Shown piece after piece: positions 25,037-37,300 of a stretch of DNA of 64,000 bases (its first letter is position 1; the number at the start of each line of letters is the position of its first letter). Both the position numbers and the translations under genes were made by a program. Below the pieces are notes generated by a model that saw nothing but the letters and a program-made list of their open reading frames with translations, had not been told where the DNA came from and made no database searches. Source of the stretch: Apteryx mantelli (taxonomy: Eukaryota; Chordata; Aves; Apterygiformes; Apterygidae); contig NC_090020.1 in NCBI RefSeq assembly GCF_036417845.1, positions 33,712,425 through 33,776,424 on the forward strand, written 5' to 3'.

Positions 25037-28000
25037 TAATGGGTAAGATGCTGGGAGTGATGATAATCTGTGAGGAGCCTATCTGTGAGAGGGAAGTCAG
25101 GTGTGGGCTATCAGTCAACTTGTCCCCTCCTTCCAAAAATGGAAGGAGAGGACAAGTTGGGAAGGAATCTATAATGAGGCATTTCTCTACCCAAATGTAA
25201 CTTCCGCCTATGACTAATAGACCATAGCTTTGGTTTTTCCTGCACAGGCTTAATCAAGCTGGTGATTGAAAGGAACAGATTGTTGAATGTGAACTTCAAC
25301 AAGTACAGCCTTATGTATTGGTAGACACTGAAATCAGTGTTGGTAACTGCTTCCTGTGTCCCAAATTCTCACTGTGCATGAGTAAGCACCCTGAAGGAGC
25401 TACACTTAGGATCAGATTATTCTAATCACTGCCTGCTTTCCAGGGCAACATCTTATCATCGGGAAAGTGTTTGCATCTGAACTTTGGGGAAAATTGTTCT
25501 GTCATCATGCTTGATTCTTCCTGTCTGTGTTTCAGACCAGGATATGGGGAAATAACAGCCCTGTGAGGTCTGCTGGGTGACCTTTCTGGAGCTGTAGATG
25601 GCAACAAACTTTAACATTTTTCCTGCTGGATGACTGCTAAAGCTTTCTCCACTGTGTGGTCTGATGAGGATTTGTGGCTCTGTTTGTTCTGAACAGATTA
25701 GTCCTGAGAAGTTATGATGGGCACCTCTCACCTCCACCCATGTTCCTCTTGTGCCTGATTTTACAGTTGAAGAGGAAACCCTGATGCATCACAGTCTAAT
25801 CCAGTATGTGGATAGAAGCCATACAAAATTATCCATCCTCAGTGTCTAATAAATCAGTGTCTCAATAAAGAACAGATGACTTAACCTGGGAGACAGGAAG
25901 GTGGGGAACACGTCAAGGAAATGGAGTACTCTCACAGTTTATTCAGACTTCGTGTTGATTAAGGCCATCAGGCTCCAATAGAGGTCAAGTGTCCAGCTGC
26001 CACTTCACTGTCTCTCAGCAATTCAACTCCTACAATAGCCCTTCTACCAAAACATGTTGCTATGAATTGGTCTATTAAAATGAATTAAGTCCTGCAGAGT
26101 GGCTGCTGGTCTGCAGCTACTGTGAGGGGTCAATCCTTGCCACAGGGTTTCTGTACTTGGGCAGTGGAGGAGAGTGTTTTATTTTAGGTGTTCAAGAGTG
26201 TCCTGTAAATTAATAGTGAATTCAGTTTTGGGATGGTGCATCTGATTATGAGTACACCTTCCACCATGAGTAAGGTCACTGTTCTCATTACGCTGCTATT
26301 AATGGCGTTTTGACTCTGCTGCTGTCAGCAGCTGATTTGAGATATGCTGGGAAGTATTCATGGTCTTATTGTTAAGACTTGTAAAGATAAACGAGCAACA
26401 GAAGCAGCTGCTTTACGAACAGCAAAGATAGCAGTTATATAACCATCCTAAGTTATAAAACATTTTTGTCATAGAAAAATACCAGTCTCAGACCAGTCTC
26501 TGTGCTAGTATTTAGAGGCATTTGGGATATTTCTTAGTGAGATGACAGATAAGGAGAACAAGTAGGAACCTTTTCTTTTGGTGTACATCTGCATAATTAT
26601 TTTTAATTCACCCTGTGGTGTGATGAAGATGAAGATGTTTTGCTGACTCGGAAGGGATTGTTCCTTTGTGTTATGTATGACGGAGATTTATACGTGAAGA
26701 GAAAAAGAACAGTTACGAAAAGTGTGAAGAGGAAAAATGCAGGGGAGAGAACTTCCTCCTCAGTGTTATGACAGAAGGACAGATAATAAATGGCCCCAGT
26801 GCAGGGACACAGAACTTGGAAGAAATGATCAGAGTAAGGTCTGAGGGAAAAGTAATAGCTAAAAGCTTGAAAATACCCAGTAAAGGAAGGGGCAGACTGC
26901 TTTTTCAGTGATCAGTTGACATTCCAGTGGGGTTTTCTTCTTTCCATTCTCTATTTTTTAAGCTAATGAATGGTATGATAAAAGTGGCATTTAATGAAAT
27001 CTTAAAGCTTAAGCTTAAACTGATTTTCCTTTTCTGTGTTTTTATCTTGGTGGGAGCAATTATTTTTAAAAGACTTCAAATTTCTGTTTAATAAGACTTT
27101 GTAGTGGTGCAGTGAACCATTTTATGAAGAAGTAAGTATGACAGAAGTCCTGTGTAGATAACCTAGCTGCATTTCATAATAAATGTTAGGTTGGGTTAAT
27201 TACATTTTCACCAGTGATTTCAAGACATTATGTATATCTGTGCTTGTGTTAGTGATCTAGTAAGTGGTTTGCTTCCTTTGTTTGTACTGAGCCATTGCCA
27301 CAGATTGTTAAGGGACACCTTGCTGCCAGTCACACTGTTTTTCACAACATGCAAATCCAAGGTCTTCACCTCTTGTGGTTGTTAAAGATATCAGTGTTTT
27401 CTTTTTTTTTCCTTCAGGTAAAAAGATAGTGCTCATATCTGCTTAAGCTTGAGCTTAACAGTTTACTGTTAAAAGGAATGGGAACTTTGTCACTGACTTC
27501 AGTAGAAGCAAAGTACCTGCAGCTTTAACTAGGTAAAGGAAACTTGGTGACTTAGGCTTTAGTTCGGCTCAATTCGTAACAGCATGTTAAAGATAGGCTC
27601 AAGACCTAGAACTTTGGTAAGCCTTCAATTGCTGGAAGGTAACTATACATACTCATAAATGGGGCCATGTTTCACAAACCTTGTCTCGGCAATAGGTAAG
27701 TTATCTTTGTATGTTATAGGTCTGGTCTTTCAACACCTTTCACAAATAAGCATCTATTTATGCAAACAATTCCACTGAAACAGGATTGCTTGGATACCTA
27801 AAGACCAGTATGGTGATATTGAGTGCTTTTGCTTGCTTTGAGATGAACAGTTACTTTGAGCTCTCAGTTCACTAGTACTGTTATGTAAATTGTTAAAAGT
27901 TGTTAAAAGAAACAAAGTTCTTGAAGCTATTTTCATCAATGATCCTTAATCAAGTTGGTATTTCTTTGTGATTGTGTCTTTAACTTGGAAAGGGAAAAGT

Positions 28001-28256
28001 GGAAGGACTCTAAAATTCAACAAACTCTTAACCGTTGCCATTGATTTTATGTAGAAGCCAATTGTATGATATATTGATTACTGCAAGCACAAAAACTTAG
28101 ACAAATCAGGTAAGATGGAAGGCATATATTTTGTTACTATTTCTTATGATTTTTTCCCCAGATTAAAGAAATATGATGGTGTTCAGCTCTTTATTTTTTT
28201 TTCATTACTTCTTTCCTGAAGTGCTCATGATGGCTTATTATTGCAGGAGAAACTTA

Positions 28257-28283
28257 ATGTCAACAGCATGGGACATCAGGTGA
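28257..28283 (+). promoter_or_regulatory. Upstream ORF overlapping the LRRC2 start codon
   Basis: In the 21-nt 5'UTR part of the first coding exon, an ATG at 28257 opens an eight-codon frame (MSTAWDIR) that stops at TGA 28281-28283, after the LRRC2 ATG at 28268. Its context is weak (T at -3, T at +4), whereas the LRRC2 start is strong (A at -3, G at +4). Leaky scanning is the expected outcome. The geometry is seen directly; a regulatory effect is inference and requires that the mature 5'UTR really includes this segment. Confidence 0.55.
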
Positions 28284-28392
28284 TAATATTTGACTTTTCT
28301 GTCATAAGAGGACTGTGGGAAACTCGAGTTAAGAAGAACAAAGAACGTCAAAGGAAGGAGAAAGAAAGATTAGAAAAGAGCTCATTAGAGCG
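28268..28392 (+). CDS. LRRC2: LRRC2 first coding exon (residues 1-42)
   Basis: The exon begins at the acceptor AG at 28245-28246 and carries 21 nt of 5'UTR (28247-28267) before the ATG at 28268. The start context is strong: A at -3 and G at +4. The donor is GTAAGC at 28393, and the exon leaves two bases (CG) of an arginine codon completed by the next exon. The encoded peptide is the conserved LRRC2 N-terminus followed by a run rich in Lys, Arg and Glu (about residues 20-40) that probably forms a charged helix. No signal peptide or membrane segment is visible. The acceptor has a rather poor pyrimidine tract. An out-of-frame upstream ATG lies 11 nt before the start and is listed separately. Confidence 0.94.
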
Positions 28393-31300
28393 GTAAGCCA
28401 ATTTTTTTGTTGTTCTTTTTAAATAAGTCTGTTAACAAATCTGTTAATATCATCATGTATAGTCAGGTGATTCAAACTTTAATTTGTTGGGTTTGGTTTC
28501 TTCATTTCTTGCTGCCTCTCCTTAAATGATTGTAACAGAAATGATGCACAAACTATGCTTGTATTTCATTAGTGCCTACACTTTCCTATTCAGATTGTGA
28601 TTTATTAATGGTGTTTTTCACTGTTCTACTGTGTAGATCTAATTTGAAGAAAAAAATAATGCACTTCGTACTCTTATACTTTTTATATGCAATATAGAAG
28701 TGTTTCTGATTGTGGAATTCATGAAAACATACTCATAAAATTCTGTACTAAGAAATATTGTAAGTCTTTTGTTGAATTGACGGGAGAAACAAAAAGGAAT
28801 GAAATAGACACATACAATTTCTCTTAAATAGGAAGGAGATGGCAGAACAAAATAACTATCAGAGGAGTTTTCTCTTGTCCAAAATATTAGAGAAGCTTGA
28901 ATATTATACTTACACTTACTAACCATGTTATTATTTTTATTATATTTTATTTATGGTTTGTTTAAGCAATATTTTGGTTTCTTTATGTTCATCCCCATTG
29001 GAGACAGTGAAATATTATACTGTGCTGGCAGTGTCGGAAACATATGACTTACCATTTTTTCCCTTGTGAGAAGAGAACAAAGCCATGAAAAACACTTTCT
29101 GCTTTAAAACTGAAGTGCTCAGGGTTAAACAGTGCCCTAGCTGAAGGGCAGCACTGAATCTGGGTGCGGCGCTTTGGCTGGCTCAGGGAACCCCATTTGT
29201 GGATTCATTGACCTTGCAACAGAGCAGCTGGGCTGAGGGGAGATCAGAGTTAGTGTGAAGTCTGACTGCCTTTTTTACATCGCTGTTCTCTTTAAAACAT
29301 CCAGTGTCATAATTTTGATTCCCTCTTTCCCTACCCTAAGCCTGCATTAAAAAAAATCCTAACAAAAAAAGAAAAGAAAAATGAAGTTCTTCTCTTTCAG
29401 ATTAAATTTGCTAGTAGAGGTAGGCTTTCCCTTTGATAAATGCTGACGGGTAGAAAATATTTGTTGTGAGCTTTACCTGTACGATGGAAAAGAGAAGCGA
29501 AAGGATTTGGAATCTGGTAAAAGCAAACCCAATAAAAGCTTATTACTGTCCCAGAAGCTATGCTGAGAAATGGCTTTGTGTAATTCTGTGGCAGATAAAG
29601 CAGAAAACTCTGCACTCCTTCTCCATGTCAGCTAGTGGCTCTTGCTATGCCACTGCAACCGCCTTTGTAAAAGGACTTTTAGGAGGAATGCATGGCTTCT
29701 AACAGTTCATGGGCACCTGCAGGTCTGAAAAGTCAGTCTATCAGAGGTGGCTACAAATGCCAACACCCCTCTGCCCCATTTTTTTTGGTCTACTGGTACC
29801 AGAGGTAACTTCTAACCTGACTACTATAGAAATACTGTACATAGGGAACTTATGCATGCAAGAGAAAAAAGAAGATACCCTCATATGCTCCAAAGTCTAG
29901 CTCCCATGTCTTTTGCCTATAGTGTTGGTTAAGACTCAGACTGTCCTGTGAGTTGTGTTTTCCATAAAAACAGTATGCTCTCCCTGTCACTTTCATCCAT
30001 GGCTGTTTATCTCGAGCCACCCCTTTGGGTAAAAGCGTGAAGCTTGGTGGCCTATTGTGCCCTTTTACATTAATAAGGTTAGGATATGATGCAGAGAAAT
30101 AACAAGTTGCAAGTGTGCTTTCAGCATTCACAAAGGCATTTTGTTTTCCTTCTTTAACTTGCAACTTGCATACAGTACCCTATCCTGCTGCACTTCTCCA
30201 TGCTAAGCAATAAGGTGCCTCTTCAGTTGATCTATTTCTTTTAGAGTTTCTGGCATAAAGGATGAAGTACACCAGACTTTGGTCCTACCTATGAGTGATC
30301 GATATTTCACTTGCTGAAATTAATGGCAAAGTTCATGTTCATTCTTATGGTGCCAGCATCACATAATGGATGAAACTGGTAGAATAATGGTCAGAGTCAT
30401 AAAAATATTGGTAATAAAATGCAAAATTCAGTTAAAATAAAAATCCTTTTATTTTGAGGTATGCAGTTACCACTAGCTTTTAGTCCTAAAGGTCAGATAA
30501 CGAGTTGATGCTTTTCAGTGCTTTTGAAGGTAGGACATGATTTTGCTTCTAGCTAACTTAAAAGTATAGCTGAAACTTGTAATTATGATTAAATGCATAA
30601 TAGAAACCATGTCTCCATATAGAAATGTATTTCCTTATTTCAGGGAGTTGCATGAGTGAGAAAATTATGCTAGTCTGTCTATTCAGTGATTAAAATCTTA
30701 CCACTCTTGCGTAGGTCCACTGAAATTAGTGCTAGTACTCACTGTCAGTTCATAATAAATAAAAATTTTGGAAAGGATTCTAATGCAAAATGATAATCCC
30801 CCAAAGACATTCAGAGAAGCAGCTTCCCAAACTGAGGACTGCATTATAACATTTAAGATTCTAGATATTTACTTTTGCCAGCAGATGGAGTGAATTCCCA
30901 AGTAAGGTTGAAATTATAATTGAGTTTCTCTGCAAACACACTAGTGTAACAGATGAGTTTGGAATCTATCTGGCTGAGGCTGCTGCTTTTTAACAAAAAT
31001 CCTGCTTTCCTCAAAGAGGCTCTAATTCACTAATGCCCTCGAGAGTATGCAGTTCCTCATCAGTCCCATTGCAATGTAAAATGACCTGGTAATATGCAGC
31101 AAAAGGTAGTAAGTGTTATTTGAGGAAAAACTCCAGTTAGCATCCAGAGAATTTTGCTTGTCTTGGGGCAAGGTAATTTAGTTCATGGAGGTCAGTAAAC
31201 AGTCACATGTAAGATATTTCTCTTTTTTACCTGAAGATTTTCTAAAAGGGAAACCTCACAAATAAATGCAAAGCTTGAACCTTGTCTGCATTAATGGCTA

Positions 31301-34300
31301 GACCTTGTAAAGATTTGGGGAATTTACAGCTTCTGGAACAGATGTTTAAACAGCTGGCCAGTGAAACCAGGTTCTACAGAACAGTGTACTGAGACTATTG
31401 CAAGGGGCTTGTATCTGGCTCTTAAGATATGAACACATTGCTACAAAAATAATGCCAGAAAAGGGCAAATTTATCTGTGTATGAAAGTCCTCATTATAGA
31501 AAGAAGCTTGTTTATAGTGCAGTTTTGCATTTAATCTCTTAGATTCTGATAGTGCTGAACAATCTTGTATCCCGAAATCCTGCAGGCTCTCAGGCTAACT
31601 TGATGTGATATGTTAAATTTCCCCATTAATTTTTCCTCTCTGTTTTTTTTTTTTTTTTTTTGGATGAGGAAGGAAGGTAAAACTTAGAATTTGTTAGATG
31701 ATTCTTTGGGAAGGATTGCAATGTGTTTATCTACTATTTGAAAAGCAGGTAAGGTAAAAATTGAGGGCTGAGCAATTAAACAATTAAGTAAGGGAATGCC
31801 AAAACTGTTTGCCTGGATGTCTAAATCTTTGGTTGTCTAAATCTTTCCTGTGAAATGGCACTGCCTTCCCTGTCCACCAACCAAACATACAGGAAAAATA
31901 ACAGTTTGTTCAGCCGCATGCTTCGATGTGTCTCTTCTCTAAAACTTTTCTCTTGAGGGCTGGCTAACTACCTGTGTGCATATTACTTTTCTGAACTATG
32001 CACTTCCTGAATGTTAAAAATCCAAAGAAAACTTTGATTTTATAGGCAGAAAATAACTTCTTTCCCTGAGAGCTTATGTCTTTTTTAATAAAATAGGTTT
32101 GTCTCTAATTCTCTGTCAAACTTTAGTGGTGTAATATATTTGTAGCTGAACTAAGATTTTATTTGTGAAGTTTATATCCTCATCAAAATCCAATTGGAAA
32201 ATTTTTCTGAGCAAGCCTAAATCTCAGGCTGGGAGCCCTTAGCCCCAAACATAAATATTACAAAAATTATGGGTAACAAAGTTGGTGTGCAATCTGGCAG
32301 CACTAGTAACCGCTTGTGTTATTTGCCTTGTGTTTTTATGCATTTGTGCACACAGACCTTGCCTCTAATGTAATGAATACATGTGGGTTGAGAGATAAGA
32401 GCTGCTGTTCAGCCACAATCCTCTATAACCCATGGAAGAGCCTGGCAGATGGGCTGAGATTGAATCAATGCAGTTGAAATGGGGGGGAAATGTTATTAGT
32501 CTGTCATTAATATTAGTCTGGGCTGTGCTCCAGTTTAACTGTGCTGCTCTTCTGGAACTTCTATAGGATTATTGAATGATCCTGCATGGCTCGTGATTCT
32601 GATTTAAATGTCACTCAGGAGTACTAAACTGGTGTCATCAAGTAGTGGCTTGGTTATTTCCTCCCTCCTGATTTAGAGGAAACAGTGCCATCTAATGAAA
32701 CTTCATTGCCTTATTTAAGCTGCTTAGCTTTTTCCTGAAGACCTCCTAATCAGACATTTAACAAAGCAGAAGGAAGAACTATTTATACTTTCAAAGAAAC
32801 ACAAATATTCCCACTGGAATGGCTCAATCCTTACTAATAAACTTTTTGTTTTCCAAGCTGGTGACTCCTTTGAAGGGTACATTCATTGAATTTATCCTAC
32901 AGTAATTATTTGCATAAGGTTGATTAGATCTGTGGTATTGTTGGAGAATCTAAAATGACAAGCAAGGAGCTCGCATGTCCCCATAAGGAAATACTGATTT
33001 ATAACAAATCTTAATTATATACTGTGAAATCTCTTTGCTGTGGATATACTTCAATAGTGATGTAATGTTTGAGGAAAGATTACTTGAAGACACGTTCATC
33101 GCTAACCAAACCAGAAATAATTTATCACTCTTTCCCTGCTGATCCTACATCTATATCTATCTATATCTGTATCTACAGTATATCTTCTTCAGAGTTTACT
33201 GAAAAGCAGCAACTTATTGGGCTGTAGTGAGATTTTAACAGCTTGGAAGAAATAACCCTTGCTCTACAGCATTTAAAGTCTGTTCTGGTGAAGTCATACA
33301 GGTATGCATTTGTATAAAGGTACCTTGTTTGGCATATACCTTGTTGGACAAACATAAGCAGACGTACTCAGCTTTACTAGAATTAGTGAGACTATTTGCA
33401 TGATTGAAGTTGTAGTACTGAAATAGTTAGCTGAGCTGGAATATGTGATTTCATCTGGGTGCTATGTCCAGAAAAATTATTTTTCATATTCATACTCCCA
33501 CCTAAATTAGGCTTAACTGGATTAAAACCCATTTCTTGAATGTTGAAACTGATAGTTCTTTCTTTAATAAGATGGCATGTGCTTAATCAAGCTCTGGAGG
33601 AAGCTCAAACTATTTTACTGCTGAACAGTTATAAAAAGACAAACTTCAGGAGGGTTATGGTTTTGACACCTACTCATTTGTCATATGTGAAAATGTGTTC
33701 CTGGAATATTTGGAGCCTTTAAAGTGCCAAGACCAGAAATTATTTTTTTTAGAAGAAGAATTAGCATATTTAAAGGCTGCTTTTATATGTGTATTTTTTT
33801 AAAGTTTGCCACACTACTTTAGATGTCTTTTCTCCCATTCCAGAACATTCATGTAATAGCCTTTAGATACCAAAAACATGGTGGTAATCCTATTCTAACT
33901 GAAGATTGCAACTAAAAGAAAACTTAATGGTCTTTATTTTCATAAGGATCCTTAAAGAAGCAACATCATCTCCATGCTTTGGCAATGCGTAGACAGAGCT
34001 GAGCAACAAACATGGTTGAATAGATCTCTTTGGTTTGATCTCAACTGTAGTATGCAAGCTACAGCTTTGTAATCTTTGTTTAGTGATATATATCAGTTTG
34101 TCTACCACAAGTCTCTCAGCTTTTTCCCCACTGGCATAAGATTAGAAGAGCATACTGATAATACAGCCAGTCACTGATTTATAAGTCACACTTCCAGGCC
34201 AGGAAGACTCATACTGATTCATTTGGTTAATGTGTACCCCACAGATACAGTGGTATTGCAAGTGATTAGACCCTCTGCCCTTGGGATGTATCATATTTTC

Positions 34301-37300
34301 ATTCTGACATGTACTGTACAGAGTTAGGCATGTTGCAGCATTATTAATTCACTTTCTATCTGTTCAAAATATATTTGTACTTAATACTTCGTGACCGTAA
34401 GAGAGCATTCCTGAAAAGCTTAGAAGAGTGTGTTGCCATAATTTGATGTATGAGTAAAGAAGAAATTTGACACAGTGTGTGATATTCATGTTGGATTCCT
34501 CACCAGATTTAATTTTTAATGTCTGTCCTTCTTTTGGACAGTATTTCACTGACTGATTTGGTTAACAGTGTTTTTTATATGCATTTTTTCTTATTTGACT
34601 AACAATGTATCGTGGCCTCCTGAGACTTGTATTTTGTGTATTTTATCAATAAAGTGTCAGAGTACAACTTATTCTTTCATCTTTAATATACCTCCCTTCT
34701 TGCCCTTTTCCATATCCCCTGTTGGTAGAGAGTAAAAACGGGTATCTCAGACCTTCCCTCTGCAGGTGTATGTTGTGTTCCTGGGTTCTACCTGACACAG
34801 CCAGCACTGAGGTATAGTACAGCAGCTCTGTGTCTTGCTTTTTGACTAGAGTTAGACTTTTTGACCTCTTCTTTTTGTTTGTTCAGATTTCTAAGGCTCT
34901 TGGAACTTATACTGCGAGGAATGATTCACCCATTTCTTTGGACAAGTGAAGAGCAGTGAATATGAAGAGCGTCTTGGGGTGAAACTTTTCCAGTGCATTG
35001 AATTATGCACTGAAATCAAATGTTTAATTTTTTGGAGAATAAAGGATTTCCAAGAAATGAGAGGGCAGTTCTGCAGAGTTAAGCTTCACAGAGGGACGGA
35101 GAGGCAGTATGTAGAAGGCTGGAGGAGGATGTAAGAAATAGCAGTACAGCAGTGGTATGTAAAGGATTATTTCTAAGATTTTAGAAAACAGAACTCCAGG
35201 GTTTTGGTCCTTTTCAGTTTATGCTTTTGAATGGTTCAGATCCTTTTGTTGTTCTCTTCCTTGGGGATTTTAATTCACATTTTTCCTGCCCACTTCACTT
35301 CCCACCTACCTCTCACGGTAACAGAGAGCTTTTATAACTAATTAGCTATGCTCCCTGGTAGAAGAGTTTTAGAAAACAATGTGTAGGTGTTTTGGGTCTA
35401 TTTAGTTTTCTTATACTATATCAAAGTGTTTTGTTCTAGCTTTTTCTAGTGACCTCTTGCTATGGCATTGTCTGCCCTCTATTGTGCTAGTGATCTCTGG
35501 GGTTCAGATGACAGATTGAATAAGTAACTTCAGCACTATAAATTGAATTGGCTCAGGCGTTGAGGCAGCTGAGAGAGGTGTTTCAGCTTTCATGTCTCCT
35601 GATATGGAAAATGCTGTTATCTGATGCAGGCTTCCAGGCTGCAGCTGGTGGGGATACCCTTTGATAGGGCTGTCGAGGGCAATCAGGTGCTCTGCTGTCT
35701 GTCTCTCAGTATCAGATGCAGTATGCTGAAGGATCACAAAACAGGCTAAACAGCTGTCTGGTCTAACCCATTTTCTTCTTGTCTTTGTTATATCAAATAG
35801 CTTACAAAAAATATTCCAGATGCTGCAGGTTGGTGGTGAACCTTTCCTTTACTCTTACTAAAGCCTCTCTTCTAGGGACTCCCTGAGCTAAACTTGCTGA
35901 ACCTTTTTTCTGACTGTCCAATCTTTTTTTTTTCCTGAACTCATTCATATTTCAGACTCCTATGATATAAGGGTGTCCACAGTTAGGCACTGGGAGAAAC
36001 TGGGAGATTTGTCACTCTTCAGATAACTTTTTTTTTATTCTCAAGCTTCCTCTATTGACACTTTAAATACAGGAAAGCCCTCCAACTGCTTACCAGTGAA
36101 GAGCAAACTGTCCTCTCTAATGAACACTGAAACCAAGAATAAGTTTCACTTTTCTGCAGCTTTCTTAACAGCTTCTTTAAATATTCCTTCACTGTTCCTT
36201 TCGTACCTTGATAAGTTATCATTCCCACCATATCTGAGAGGCTTCCTGCTTCTACATTAGAAAACCTTTTTCCTATTCATTTGTATACCTGCAATAAGTG
36301 ACTTCTCTTCACTTGGCTTTTTGTGGTTTTACATTTAATTTGTCAGAGCTTACACTGCCTTTTCACTTCTTCATTTGGACATAAATGCCACTTTCTCTTT
36401 TTTCTTTTCCTATTTTTGGAAGTGAGGGAGAAAGAGATCCTTGTTGTGGCTTTGTAAGAATGTACTTATTCTGAGACTGCACTGTTTTCATGCAGTCTGC
36501 CAGCATTTTACCCAGTGAGCCGCACTTCTAACCACTTTTTTTAGTGTAGTTTGTCTTCTAAAACTGAATGCATTTTAGAATATTCTTTTCTTGTTTTTTT
36601 CTTTATGGGGATGCTGCATGGGAATACAATGTAGTCATTACTACAGAAGAGGCCTTCAGTAGTTCTGTGATGAGTTGTGTATGGTTTGTTACTGGAAACT
36701 GAATCAAGTCTAAGACTAGCAGTGCTGATGAACAGCCATACGTGATTCCCAAAAGTGTGAGGTCTGCATCACGTCGATGTATGACTTGTGTGTGGATAAC
36801 AGAAGTCTCCCACTGTTGCTGTGCTCTCTGTTTTTGAGTCTCTCCAACCTCCCCTAAGGTCACAATTAGTGCTGGGCAGTTTACTACTGTCTCAGTAATA
36901 CTCTTCCTATTTAAGCTTGGAGTTTTGATCCCTAGAGATCCAGGTTTATTTTGATAACATAGGGTCGAATATGACTTAATGTGCACTATCGGTTCCCCGT
37001 CAATATACTCTGCTCTTCAGCTTCTAACTTCTACCTTGCTACAAGCGTCCAAAGATTAACTTATTTTTACCATATTGTGAAGATGTTTCCTATACCGAAG
37101 TTTGTAACTGATTTCTTGTACCTGATTTAAAACTAGACATTCTTTCATATGTCTTAGTTTTTACAGTTTAGCATTTTAGAGAACTTTCCATGCTTAGCTG
37201 GGAATATGTTTATTGTTTTTATTACTTCTTACTTGAACTTTACAAACTTGCATTTCATTCCCTTTTCTAGGAGGTACCATTTTTGACTTCCCCTATAGTG

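Larger units (their letters stand above)
18334..28246 (+). other. Putative LRRC2 intron 1 (9.9 kb)
   Basis: The interval runs from the CpG-island donor to the acceptor of the first coding exon. It holds the TTTTG repeat, a 14-T run at 18618-18631, the TAATTA cluster, the G-rich repeat, an old CR1 tail, and a second consensus MEF2 10-mer at 27060-27069. No coding exon is recognisable. Additional 5'UTR exons could be hidden here. Confidence 0.5.

Noticed and set aside
34640..34690. TGTA and AATAAA followed by GT-rich sequence, suggesting an intronic poly(A) site
   Set aside because: The motif combination is common by chance in AT-rich introns, and no terminal exon or retrogene could be identified upstream of it.
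36603..36986. 127-codon minus-strand frame in LRRC2 intron 2
   Set aside because: Longest non-repeat frame in the window, but without recognised motifs. A chance frame is more likely than a nested gene; a database search would be needed to revive it.
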